From: Epiperipatus broadwayi | Taxonomy: Eukaryota > Onychophora > Udeonychophora > Euonychophora > Peripatidae | Reading direction: 5' to 3' | Assembly: GCA_028023455.1 (NCBI GenBank) | Contig: JAQFVV010000152.1 | Location: 2,980,001 to 3,044,000 of the forward strand | Length of the DNA stretch: 64,000 nt | Shown here: positions 46,603 to 58,767 of the stretch, one piece after another | How the letters are laid out: every line of letters starts with the position of its first letter | How positions within the stretch are numbered: position 1 is the first letter of the stretch | Translations under genes and position numbers: made by a program | The notes under the pieces: model-generated | What the model was told of the DNA's origin: nothing | What the model saw: only the letters and a program-made list of their open reading frames with translations | Databases searched by the model: none

Positions 46603-48060
46603 GGCAAGGATGCCTTATGTTACCTATTTTGTTTTTGTTATATTTGAGAGAAATGGAGAGGACAATTGAAAAACTAGGAAGATGGATAGAGCTACCAGTA
46701 ATAGATGGCAAGCGAATATATATTATCAGGACTTTTATTTGCTGATGTTATGTTTTTGTGCACAGAAGTTATGCTGAAGACATGTGCAAAGGTTTGTAAA
46801 TAGATGGGGATTAAATTTAGTGAAGTAAAATCAAAAGTAATGATAAATGCTGGGGAAAGAGAAGAGAAAGAATTTTTATTGAGAATATAAAGTTAAGTGT
46901 GGTCAATAGGTGTAACTATTTGGGAATTATCTTAAATAATCAGAGAAATTGCTTGGATGAATGGGAGGAAAAATTGATAAATGAAGCAAAGAAAAGAAAG
47001 GGAGTGATAAAGAAATTAGCAGTGTTATCAATAATAAATATGATTTAGTTCGAATTGTATGGAAGGGAATGGCAGTAGCAAGATTAACTTATGGTAACGA
47101 TGTGTTATGCGTTAGTAAAGGAGTGCTAGATTACTTAGAAAAAATACAAAGACATGAATTAGATGCAGATGTGTGGATGGCAAAGGAGACAAATCAAGGA
47201 GAAATGGGTTTGTCAAGTTTTTATATGAGAGATGAAAAAAGCAAAATGAAAATGTTTGGGAGATTGCAATTTATGGATACAAGAAAATAGTCAAAATAGT
47301 ATTTAATTAAGTTGTGAGTAAAGGACAGGTAACAGGATGGTACGAAAGATAGCACGATATGCAGTAGATTTGGATTAAGAGTTTATGTCTGTATACTTAT
47401 ACAAAAGATGGGATGAGTGTATTAGGGGAATTGTTGAGTGTTATAGTGGCAAGGAATGGGATAGAAGAATAAATGCATTAATACAAAATAGGAAGTTGGA
47501 GAGATAGAGAACTAGTATGGAGAGTAAAAAGAGTTTAAATCTATATAGAAGTAAATAGAATATTGGGTGTGAGTTAATTTATGATAATAGCAAGAAAAGG
47601 CTAGAACATGATCATTAGCAACAAGGGATTATACACATAAATGGAGAAATGTGGGTGATTTAGTCTGCAAGTTATGTAAGGAATTCATAGAAAATATTAA
47701 GCATCTGTTAATTAAATTTATATGCTTACAAGCAGAAAGGATACAAATAATGAGGTTGTGGTTGATTTAATGTAAACAAAATGATTATACAGAAAGTGGT
47801 TTCTTGATTTTTATGCTGGGTTTGGAAAAAAATAAGGGTTTAGATATAAAAGTCATATAGTGGACAAAGATAATGTTGTGGAAATGGGATGGAGCAGGGT
47901 AGAAAATGATATTGGAAAAATTTACATTGGGGAATGGAAAGGGAAGGTGAGGTGGCTAACAGGTTTCTCTGGGCATAGTGGCTGAGAGATTCTCAACTTC
48001 AAGAAAGGAGAAGCCATAGTGCATTGTATAGTTATTTTGATTTTGGAAATGAAAAAAAAA

Positions 48061-51000
48061 ACATAATTCTCTAACATTTACGTTTATTATTTTTTTCACA
48101 AAATATTTATGAAATATTCATTATTTCAGAAGAATAATTCAGATTTTAATAATAAATATTTACTTTAAATTAATTAAGTAATTCAGTATTAACAAAATTT
48201 TACTCTAGAAACAAAAGTATTCTCAGTTGTTAAGGAGTTTTCTTAAGTATAAGGATATGAATTAAATTCTAAACAGGTCCTGATTTTTTTTCATTGTTAA
48301 AAATTTACTAATCTGAATATCCTGATAGAAACACATTCAGGAGAAGTTAATATAAAAGCATTATAAAAATTATGAAATTTTACTATCCTTTCAGACAGTC
48401 TCATAACATGCGAAAGTAAAAGAAACTTCAGTCAACTGATAAATGCCATGAAAACTGTTAGAGTTTTGGAGTTCTGGGAGACAGGCTTTGGTATTATAGA
48501 ATAGTTTTTAAAAGTAATTTGCTGAATTGCAAAATAAACTAAACAGTCAGTCAGTATTCATTTGCTTTTTTTAAACGTTTTTTTTTTAGTTATTTCCCTG
48601 CTAACTTTTCAGTGGAAGTGCTATTTCTCTGTGGGCTTTATCATTTCTTTTAAGGTAAACTGTTCATATCAAATGACCTATTTTGTATGAAAATGCATAG
48701 CTTGTTTCATTGAATTATACTTTAGATTTCCATTCCCTTATCAAAAAGTCTTATTATTTTTCTTTCTTCTAACATTATGCGATACTCTTTTCTTCATTTA
48801 ACTTGAACCTATGAAATATTTATAGTTTTTTGGGTCAATATTTTAGAAATCAACATTGATTTATCTAATTTTTCATTTTACCAAATTTTTAATTAAAAGA
48901 TTTGTAATTATAGATATAGTTCTTATTTATTGTCTTTTTTATGAATTGCTAGAAGTTAAAATATAAACAAAAGATTCAGCATGAAATACATCTATTGGAG
49001 ATCGTTCTTTTTTACATGTATGTGTGGTCTTGTGTATCGGGTATATAAGATAGAATGGATGACTGAAGGGAGTGAAAGACTTTGTTCAAATCTCCTTTAA
49101 TTACATCTAGCTTAAGTATATTCACTATGCTTGTATTTAAACAAAAGGTTTGTTCTTTATCCAACAATACTTATAATAAATTTTTTGCTTTTACATTTTT
49201 TAAAAAAATAAACTTTATCATGCCTATTCTGTGACTTCTCTATATCAGTCACCATGTCTAGAAATCATAAATCTTCAAATAAACATTGATTTGAAATCCC
49301 CAAATTTAAAAATTATCAAGCTACTTATGTCTTTTTTTTTCTATTTATTTTAAAACTCTACAATATATCACTTTATTGTACTTAATTTCGGGAATATTTG
49401 TAGTTTTTAATTTAATTTTTTTAATTGTTGCTATTTTTATATGTATATAATGTTACTTTTATTTTGGTCCATGTTTATTGAAATTAATTTAAAGAATGTA
49501 CAAATTTCCATTTTTCAAAAATTGAAGTGTTCAATCCTGGACTTCACAAAAGTGATAGAAATGTGCAAAAAAAATTACAGATTGGAAGTACTGCTATTGT
49601 CTTGTCAAAAAACTAATTGGTTAAGGTGAGTTCATGACTTCCCAGTAATAAAATTTTTGTCTTAATGTGTATAAGAATAATATTGAAATAATTGATATAG
49701 CTGGCCCAGAGATTGACATTTTCAATGTTGCTAACTTTAGGCCAATTAACTCTCAGAATGGTAAATTTTATTCCTAAAAATGGTCTTTTTGATGAAATCT
49801 TCTAAAAGTAATAATAATTATTGTGAAGAAATGTAATTCATATACTTTTAATACTACTTCTGGCTGAATAATGATTATCCTCATCTCATTCAAATAATTT
49901 AAAAGTTATGTTCAAACTTGTGCAGTTATTCTTGTCAATTCAAAAGACAATATTATTTAATGTAATCTAGAGACATTTTTTATTTAGTAATTAATTTTTA
50001 AAGAAAACTCAAGAACTTTTATCAGCCAATGATGATGGAAAAATCTTTAGTAATTTTTGGCTTTGGATGGTTGTCAGTTTCAGAATCTGAATCCGTTTAA
50101 ATATCTTGATATCTTTTGGTATCTTTTTAGGTATGAAAGATGGTACTTGTTAAATGCTGCTGGATTTTACAAGTTAAAAGATAGAGTATTTCTTTATTAT
50201 GATGAAATACCATAAGTTAGTTGTACATAGAACTATTGTTTTGTACAACTTATTATACGGAAGAGAGATCTGACTCTGTATTAACATAACATAAAGGCAT
50301 GAATTTTTATTATCTATGGATGCTATATAAGATTTTAAAAATATGATAGCATTCATCAACTTGCTGATTGTGATACAGTAGAATCTAGTATTGTAAAGAC
50401 TTATCAGTGTTGGATTGGACATGAGAAAAAAATTAAATCATTTTCTAAAAAAGTATTTTATGAAAAGTTTAATCCTGATTTTTCTGAGAGAAGCAGCTCT
50501 CATTTATGTTATAGTTTCGTCTGAAGGTTTTTGATGGTGGCATTTTGCATATAGTTTTTTAGAACAACTTTATAATTTTTCCAAATATATTTAAGTGTCA
50601 GTAATAATGCACATGTCAGTATCGAATAGAATGTTTTGAGAGATATTTTTCTTTTATTGTTAGTTAGACCAAGTGACAGTGTAGCATAGGTATTGAATAG
50701 ATAACCTTTAGATGTATGAATACTGAGTTGGTTAGTGTCACTTTGAAAATTCAATCCCTTGTAGACTGTCATTGGGTCAAGCTGTAATAGGAAAGAGAGA
50801 AGAAAAATATTACTCAAAAAATTATGTCCTATATTAATCTGTATGATATTACTACTAATAAAATGTACTTAGAAAAAATATAGTTTGAATTTTTTAAAAA
50901 CAGTTGATGATAGAAATAGTCTAAAATATAATTCCAAGTTATATTATCATCTTAAAGAATTGCAATACTAATTGCTTTCATTGAAAAAATATGGCTGAGA

Positions 51001-51289
51001 GTAGAATACAATGGAGAGTCACAATTAGGCAGAGTACTGAAGTCTTTCAAAAAATTACTGAAGTTAAAAGACAAAATGAAAGGAGTACTATTTGATAGAT
51101 ATTGATATAATTGTCTTTCAAGGATTGGGTTTGTATCATCATTGCAATTTTTTTAAAAAAAAAAAAATTGTTTTTGTATTTTAGAATTAAAATGATCCTA
51201 TTCATTAATGAGTGGCTAATAAAATAATGAATGCTTTTAGGATTCTATTTTTTTATTAATTCAATATCTTATATGTTGCTAAACTGTAG
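48061..51289. other. intronic sequence before the main NUF2 exon
   Basis: AT-rich, no gene recognised. Near 49080-49110 a TTGTTCAAATCTCC sequence resembles a tRNA T arm but has no clear partner. Ends in the acceptor ACTGTAG at 51283-51289. Confidence 0.4.
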
Positions 51290-51549
51290 GAACAAAAGAG
51301 AATGTTAATTGCTAAAGAAAAAGAAAAAGCTGAGCGCTTATCTCTTCAAATAGTTCAGTCACCTGAACGAATGAAATCTGAACTGGAAAAAATAAAAAGT
51401 CAAGTTGTTACAGTTAAAGAAACAAAAGAGAAAGCCATTGAGAGATTACACGAGTTGAAAGAACATGCAGCTGGAAGGAAATCTGATTATGAATTGGATC
51501 ATCTTATATCATTATTAAATAGTATTAATGAGGAAAATGATAAAATGAA
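51290..51549 (+). CDS. NUF2: NUF2 kinetochore protein, coiled-coil exon with SPE motif
   Basis: 260-base exon between acceptor AACTGTAG and donor AA|gtaagt, starting in phase 0 and ending in phase 2. It encodes 86 residues of uninterrupted charged coiled coil beginning EQKRMLIAKEKEKAERL. The segment LQIVQSPERMKSELEKIKSQ is the conserved I-V-x-S-P-E-x-(L/M)-K block of NUF2, which I recognise from animal NUF2 proteins (human has the equivalent IVDSPEKLK). NUF2 pairs with NDC80 through this coiled coil and carries a microtubule-binding calponin-like domain at its N-terminus, which would lie upstream of this window. It is a partner of SPC24/SPC25 at kinetochores during mitosis. Exons on either side are far away, in introns filled with transposons. 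Other coiled-coil proteins are possible but the motif makes NUF2 the best call. Confidence 0.8.
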
Positions 51550-54500
51550 GTAAGTATGTTTAAACATATAGATATATATACACACGTACAATACACATTT
51601 CACATATATGTAGAAATAAATAATCTTTGTTTAAGATTGCTGAAAAAATCCTTAGGGTATTTAATTGTATGCATGTATATTTACCTTATATTTCAAACAA
51701 TATAAACAAACATTTGAATATACATTGTATATGTACACTGTAAATGACTTTGGGAATAATGGTCACACATCTGTCCATCGTGCCTATGACTAAGGTTCAG
51801 ATCTAGGCCAGTTGAACTTCGAAATTTTTTTCAAGGCTTAGGATTTTTTTTTTTCATATACCTCAGGTTATAGTTCAACCATATTAATAATTCAACTATT
51901 GGTCAGTAAATAGTAGATTTTTAGGTTGTAAAATATGGATGGAAAACTGCTCAAACTTTCACTATTAGCAATTGCTTCCATCCATTAGTTTCTATATGAG
52001 GACCTCATATACTGTTTCTATATAAGAAACCTTTGCCACCCAGTGTGCTATTTAAATGCCTATTTTGGTTGAAATAATCTTACATCTGTATAGTAAATGA
52101 ATTTTATGCAACACTAAACAATTTGGTGGGTTCACTTACTAAAGCTAAAATGCTTTTCAGATTTGATTAAAGGAAAAATATTAAATTTTTTTACCAAATT
52201 TGACAAAAACATAATTAACAATGTAAATTTCTTGTAGTAGATTATATTCAAATTAATTGGCATTGAACTTCATATGTTAAATAATTATATAATGAATGGA
52301 ATTCTTAACAAATGTGTTTTTAAAATTTGCAGTATAAATATAATAGTAGAAACCTCTATTTATACTATTTCTATTAACATCTTGGATTTTTATTAGAGAA
52401 AATTTTTGTTGTGATAAAGAGCAGGATTTTTTATAGATATAGATTTTTTTTTTATTTAGAATTTCTAAAAATTTGTCATATAGATGACTCTTGCACGCAC
52501 TTACTAAAGGTAAAACAATGTCATATAATGCTTAAGAAAAAAAAATTAATAAATGGGAAAAAAATATTTTTGTTAGCCTATTTTAAGTTTTCATTTTAAA
52601 TTGGTGCTAAAAATTTGCAAATTAAATATATGTGATCTTGGAATATTTTATATCAAATGTAAATGGGTTACTGTAAGTATCATATTTCTAAGGGAAGAGG
52701 TTGTGTATTTTTACATAAAATCTTTTAACCTAAATATGTCAAAGCGTTGCAAGTTAATTAATGTGAAGAAGCACAACTTCTAAGAAATCTGACCTGAAGA
52801 AATCATATATTTTATTATCTTTTCAGCATCTTGTATGTTTCAGAAATTAAAAACATTCTAAAAACAAAAAAGAAAATCTATTGTACAACTTTTTAATTGA
52901 AAAAACAAATCATGACAAAATATGTCTTTTGTAGAAAAGTCTATTCATTTCTTTAGTGAAAATAAGCAAAGATTTAACAATGTTAAAAGAAATAAAACCA
53001 ATGGAACAACATTTTGATTAGAAAAAAAACTAGGAAAAAATTAATTCCAGCTAAAAAATAAAATAAAACACACTGAAAAACAAAATTCTTAGTAATTTCT
53101 AACATTTCGAAACATAACTTGCTAACCAGTAGAAATGCTGAAATATGATACAATTGTAAGACCCATCGTAGAATAATTTATTTTTCGTGGTATTTTCAAA
53201 ATTAAACATATTGAATATCTTTTTTATTACACCTATGGGGGCTTGATACATCATTAATAATAGATATAAATAGACTTTTGACAAGAATGGTATATTAGAA
53301 TAGATTTTTAGCAAATATATATTGATGATTGGAAAATACTATTAACACAAGCAGAAAAAAAAATCATTCTCATAGCCAAAAGAAGGTAATTTTCTTAAGA
53401 CATATTTTAGATGCTGACAGATTTTTTTAAACCAACTTTGTGGCTTGTTTTAAAAGGGTTATTAATTTTTTTTTTGATGAATTTAATGACTTGAATTTAA
53501 TTAAAGCATTAATTGTTATTTAAAGTAATTATGATTATTTTTCTTTGTATTCAATTAATAGTCTTTCTGTATGTAAAGATTGAACTGTATGAATGGCTGA
53601 CAACCAGAAGTTTATGTATTTTTATTTGTATGATGTGAAATAATGGTAACCTTGCTCGCTACATTTGATAGAAACAATTCACATCACTCCTAGTAAACTG
53701 TATGAAAGCATGAACTAAATACTTCCATTGTAATAATAAAGTTCAAAATAAATCTGCATTAATTCAGAATGGTTACTTTATGTTATGATCTTTTAAAATA
53801 ATGAAGTTTGTTGTCATACGTTCTTATTCTCTATAGTTATCTAATGCTATTTTGTACAATATATTTACCATGTTGCTGGATTTCTAAAACATCATCTAAA
53901 TGGTTTTATCAGAACTAGCACAAGTATTAATTTGTAAATACATACTATTTCCTTTTCAACTTTAAAATGCATATAAATATATTTATTATCTTTTAATATA
54001 AATATATAAATTGTTTCTAATGATGAATTGGTTTAACTACTCCAGTCACCATATTGAATTTTAAAAAAAATACAACATTAGGTGTTACAAATTATAGTCT
54101 ATTTAACACAATACTCTTGTCTAAACCTGTTTGTCACTTTTCGAAGTAGTCCAAAAACACTTACTAAGTGATGGTTTGAACACCTCTACCATTCCCTCCC
54201 CCCTCCAGTTCTACGATCACAAAAAAAGACATTTTTTTCATAGAGAGATTTAAAAAAACTACACGAAGTGAGACTGAATGAATATGATTGATAGATAAGC
54301 TGGGTCATGCTGAATTTAATTAAAAATTGTTTCACACTCAAGATTTTGAGAGAGGACCCTTTGTTGGGATGGAGCTTGCATTCTTTTGTTTGCGACAAAA
54401 CAGGATGTTTACGTTTTACCGCATCACATAAAATGTTTTAGAACTTGCCGATGAAATGCCTGACTGTTGCAAACTAAGTTTGAGAGAAAAATGCCGTTTG

Positions 54501-55945
54501 CATCAAAAAAAAAAAATTGGTGTTGTTTTGAGTTTGGATTTCACTTGCAACACTTTTTAGGGATGTGGTAAATTTAACATTTCAATTAAACCACTCATAA
54601 ACTTATATTTTTAAAAGATCAGTTTGCTTATAATCTGTTTGAAGCATTATAACTTTTTCTTGCTGTTTTCTGTAAATGAAAATAGAATTTTATGTTGTTT
54701 GAACATTTCAGCTATTGCAAAAAAATAGACAAGTATGCAAAATGCTCTACAAAAAAGGATGCTACATGGGTCACGATTTCACTCTGCGATTTGGCATATT
54801 GACGCAGAAGGGTTCTGGCAAAAGTATTTAACAGCAAACGTATATACTACAACAGGTGCACAAACCAGAGAACAATCCAGTTACTTTTGGATCCTCCCTC
54901 ATATATTATTTGTATAAGAGATTAAATGTAAAGTTATATATATTTTTAGAAAGTACAAATATGAAGCAATGTAATCAAGCTGAAAAAATAATTACATTAA
55001 AAAAAAAAAAAACTTTTTTAATACTTTTAAATGCTTATTTTTATATAGATTTACGAATTCTGTTAAAGTCATGTTTCTATATGTAATTTTATTACAATCT
55101 AAATTTATAGCATTTTGAAAAATTTGGTATATATCACATGATTTACCTGAGATAATTCTTCATTATTAAATCTTCAAATATGTATTTTCTGGATCTTCTT
55201 CTCCCATGCAGGTATTTGCTGGAAATGTATCTCTTTCTAATGGGGCAAAAAGAAAATTTAACAATAAATATTGTATATCAAATATTATGGATTGTATGTC
55301 ACACATTATACAAAGAGAACTTTAGTAAACTGTAATTGATCAAAAAATGAAATTAATTTTAAAATAATTGCAAAAACAATATATATAAAAGAGAAAAGTG
55401 AAAAAGTGACAGGATGAAAGTCAAAAGTTTTTCAGAGTGCATGCATAATACATTTCTACACATAAATAGACAAGCAAACATTTTTTTAAAAAATTTAGTG
55501 CAATATAAAATATTAATGAGAATTTGTGATAATAGTTGTGCTTTTTATTATTTGTCTTATATTTCATTTACTTTTGTGGATATTCCTAATAACTTTCTAT
55601 GTAGATGGCTTTATTTTAGGAAAATTATGATCAATTGTTATAATAAACATTATAAGCATAACTTGCAAAAAGTTATAATATTTGTATAAAAAAGTAGAAA
55701 AAGTACCTACACATTGCAATATAATTGCTTATGTGTAGATGACAAAAGTTATGTGATTCAGATACATACTTAACAGAATGAGATATGTCAATGCGATAAA
55801 TTTGATTATTCATTATAGTCACTACAAAAAAATATTACAATATTTTATTAAACAAGTGGAAAATAACTAGACTGGAAAAAATATAGAGATAAAATTGCTT
55901 ATGGAATAGGCAAAAAAATACAAGGAAGTACATATATATGTATAT
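51550..55945. other. downstream NUF2 intron, no firm exon
   Basis: Further NUF2 exons must start with one base that completes the split codon. Acceptor-like sites at 52826 (ATCTTTTCAG) and 54711 (AACATTTCAG) open short phase-compatible frames of 23 and 30 codons, but neither reads as coiled coil. The stretch 54730-54900 is less AT-rich and is open for 60 codons without a recognised domain. Confidence 0.35.
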
Positions 55946-57609
55946 TGTACCTATATTGATATAGGCACATATAATTTTTATCTAAAATTATTATTAAAGT
56001 AATCTTTCATAAAAGAAAAACATAAAATTAAATGTTAAAGAATTTATTGCAGCTTGTTTTCGAAAAAGATAAGAATTAAATAGTTTTCTAGCATTAGTTT
56101 TTGAAATAAAAAAGCTACAATTAATTAGTCAAAAGGGGGAGGGGGAGTCTTGGTTTGAGAAATGAAACTAAGGGTTATAAAAGGAAGTAAAGAGTTTTTA
56201 TTAGTATTCGTAAAAATATAATTTAAAAAAGTTAAAACATACAAATCTCTTTTCATTCAATTTTAATTAAAGAAAAAATAATGTTAAAACTAAATAGTAA
56301 ATTGTATTAAAAATATATGTGCGTATATATGTGTGATTTGTAAATAAATAAAATGTATGCGAAATAAAAGATTATCATTAAAAACACGGCAATGGCTATT
56401 AATAAAATAAAACAACACGTTTATCAAATGATTATCACCGGAAATATTTCGACAATATGTTGCAGATATAAATATACTTTTTTATCGGACAGTGAGTCAG
56501 TTCCACAAATTAATTGAGTGAGTTCAGTTCACAAAGTAATTGAGTAGTGCAGTTCAGAAATTAATTGAGCAGTTAACAAACAAAATGCAGTGTTGAGAAG
56601 ATCTTGGGAACGCACGTTTATCTCCAGCCCAGATGTCCGAGAAAACAGCAGATCTGCCCGTGAAATAATGTCAGCTTAACATCTTAGAAAATCTCTGTCA
56701 GTATCTATTTGTCTCCGATGGTAATAATCGTGAAAATCAGGAAACTCAGCAAGGAAACGTCTCAGACGGCTGGAAGCATTCATACTGGAACCATTCATAC
56801 TGGAAGAAACAACAAACAAGAAGAAAACAAATCTACGTTCAAAATCCTAGGTAAAACATTTGCTTATTGTCATTATACTATAATAGCCATTGCATTTCAT
56901 TAATTCGTGCGAATCCTCCAAGAGTCTAATTATATGAACTCTATATCATACATAAATGAACTATTGATGTGTGTGATTAAATTTCAAATGCTATGTAGTC
57001 CTTTACTATCATTATTATGTGTGTGCATGAGTTAATATGTGCGTGATCACTATATCAATATTTATTAGTTCTGTTACTAAATCTATAAGAATATTTAAAC
57101 TATTTAGAAATGTTAATTTAAAATATGTGTGTGTTTTATTAGAATTATAAAATGTTTAAATTTAGTAAATAAATGTTAGTTAATAAATTATTTTTAAAAT
57201 TAAACTTTATTTGTCGGTCAATTCTTTTTATCAATTCTTTTACAATTCCTTTTATAAATTCCTTTTACAATTCTTTATCAAGTCTTTTAAACACTAATTA
57301 TGTATAATCTATTAGTGATTACAAACAGCTGAGCTAGTCGTGGATTTAGGCGTTGGGTTAGTGGCCATTGCTCAAAGTGCGTTATTTATTCATCCTTGAA
57401 TAGATAGCTGGCGCCCATGTTTATACACAAACAAAAAAAGGTGCTTTGAACTTGGTGTTGAACTCAACAGCCGAGAAGAAGTTATGTCCTGGAAATGTAA
57501 CGCTAGTTATATATTTTATAGCTATCGTTTGGGCATACATACTCTCCGAGTATGTTCTTCTCTGCCTAAGAGGCCGGTGATTTGAATCCACATATTCGAA
57601 CACGGTTGA
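55946..57609 (+). repeat. 5' LTR (1.66 kb) of the gypsy element
   Basis: Direct copy of 62154-63802 with very few differences, including a 15-base duplication (ATTCATACTGGAACC region near 56780) absent in the other LTR. It ends CACGGTTGA where the other ends CACGGTTCA. It contains a roughly 28-bp tandem array (56500-56580) and an internal TGGCGCCC (57409-57416). Confidence 0.85.
56500..56580 (+). repeat. tandem repeats in the gypsy LTR
   Basis: Three imperfect units built on (A)AATTAATTGAGTNNGTTCAGTTCA, also present in the 3' LTR at about 62707-62785. Confidence 0.65.
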
Positions 57610-57611
57610 AA

Positions 57612-57630
57612 TGGCTAGACCCAACCGTGG
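57612..57630 (+). other. primer-binding site of the gypsy element
   Basis: Two bases after the LTR, TGGCTAGACCCAACCG starts with TGG as needed for a tRNA CCA end. It also forms an inverted pair with the LTR end (ACGGTT ... AACCGT). Primer tRNA not identified. Confidence 0.6.
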
Positions 57631-57999
57631 GGCTGAACCTAAGAAACAATAGTAACGAGGTACTTCGTTTCTTGTTTGAAAAATTTGTTTTATACAAAAG
57701 TTAAATTACGTATGTAAAAGTGTTTTAATTTAAAAAAAAAAAAAAAAAAGAATTGACCGAAACTTTCTTTTTTTTTTTTCCGAAATGAAAAGAGATTTTG
57801 ATATTTATGCTATCAAATCAGAGTCAATTGGGTGTTATGGGCGGAGTTAAAGCATTAAGAGCGAGTAGTGAAAAGGACAAAAGGCTGGAGTTAACATGAG
57901 TTTCCGTCTTAGTAAGAAAAATTAATAAATAAGTTGTATTTAAATTTAGTTTAACGTAAGCACTAGTTTGAAATAAAAAATAAAATACATGGTGTCAAA
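57631..57999 (+). other. gypsy leader
   Basis: Untranslated leader between the primer site and the gag ATG. Contains an A run at 57731-57749 and a T run at 57769-57779. Confidence 0.55.
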
Positions 58000-58767
58000 A
58001 TGGGAAAAGATATAGAGCTGGAGGAAGTAATAAAAAGAGTAGAGGCGTTAGAAAGAGAACATGAGAATGGGAAAACATGGGTGCACATATATAAAATGGA
58101 GGCAGTAAATCATCTGCTAAAGATAAAAGCATTCTCAAGGAACAGAGGGGAGAATCCGAGTGATCACTTAGAGAGCTTGGAACGTTATTGCACTTAGAAT
58201 AGTTTAAGCAAGGGAGCAAGAATTGCTTTAGCTTGCAGTCACATACAGGGAGAAGCCCAACTCTGGTGGAATTTATTACGTGTAAAACTGACAACATTCG
58301 GTGAATACAAGTGTTCGTTGTTGGCAAACTATTGGGGGGAGGAGCTGCAGGAAAAGGTTAAGTTTCAAGTAGAGCAGGACAGGTGGCAGACAGGGGAGTT
58401 ATTTATTACATTTTTTCATAGACAAATAGCGAAATTGAGATCAATCACAGCATACAAATTATCGGAGCAGCATATGCATATAGTTAGGCGTGGTTTACCT
58501 GAGAAGGTGGAACAAATGATGATTGGCAAGCAAACGGTAGAGCAGATGGCCGAAATACTAATGGCATTGGACAACAATAGGGGGATGGTGGATGGTCAAG
58601 ATGAGGATGGAAACGCAGAAGTTGATTCTACGCAAGTTGCGAACCTGGTATGTAGTGGAGAAGAAAGCATGCCCGTGATGGCACCTCAGAGCTGTCCGAA
58701 GATAGAGATAAAGGTAGGGGGGTTGCAACTAGTGCATTGTTTGATTCAGGGAGTCAGGTATCGGTAA
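58000..58767 (+). pseudogene. gypsy gag, one in-frame stop
   Basis: Gag, the capsid polyprotein. Start ATG at 58000 (MGKDIELEEVIKRVEALE, a coiled-coil N-terminus). After HLESLERYCT a TAG at 58195-58197 interrupts the frame, which then continues through ALACSHIQGEAQLWWN (capsid), LANYWGEELQEKVKFQVEQD and LSEQHMHIVRRGLPEKVEQM. There is no CCHC zinc knuckle before the protease, unlike the gypsy element at 7901-11463. The frame continues into the protease start (KIEIKVGGLQLV) and is then broken by an indel near 58740. That suggests gag and pol were once one continuous frame. Confidence 0.8.

Larger units (their letters stand above)
45345..47290 (+). pseudogene. LINE reverse transcriptase region, decayed and interrupted
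   Basis: RT blocks appear as short open stretches: KGKDHRKLSNYR, SVLYKVFAYIVAGRV, GGFQSDR, LSVVFIDIEK, then, across the solo LTR, QGC...LPILFLLYLREMER and LFADVMFLC. The FIDIEK and FADV stretches occupy the palm positions where RTs hold catalytic aspartates, the second being degenerate. A later open segment (47069-47290, LTYGNDVLCV...LEKIQRHELDADVW) matches the usual sequence after RT in LINE ORF2. Confidence 0.6.
43950..48060 (+). mobile_element. decayed APE-type LINE, split by a solo LTR
   Basis: LINE on the + strand with many stops and frameshifts. In order: an endonuclease region beginning IGYLNMQGGRRPEKW (about 44012), GDMNGHIEGIDD (44402), QYTWCTNN and SDHNFF (to 44670); reverse transcriptase with KGKGKDHRKLSNYR (45500), then VVFIDIEK (45738, palm) and CGTxQGC...LPILFLLYL around 45880-46650; a C-terminal GDLVCKLCK-type zinc motif (47657); and an A-rich end near 48050. 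The same family's 3' end occurs at 2705-3118. A 708-bp solo LTR sits inside the RT. Clade not assigned. Confidence 0.75.

Noticed and set aside
51768-51830. GGTTCAGATCTAGG box-B-like sequence
   Set aside because: No convincing box A, tail or TSD.
52827-52895. Short phase-compatible frame after a good acceptor, possible last NUF2 exon
   Set aside because: 23 codons only, not coiled coil, and A/T-rich enough to be chance.
54712-54917. Acceptor-like TTTCAG followed by open frames, less AT-rich
   Set aside because: The phase-compatible frame stops after 30 codons without helix character, and the 60-codon frame matches no family I know.
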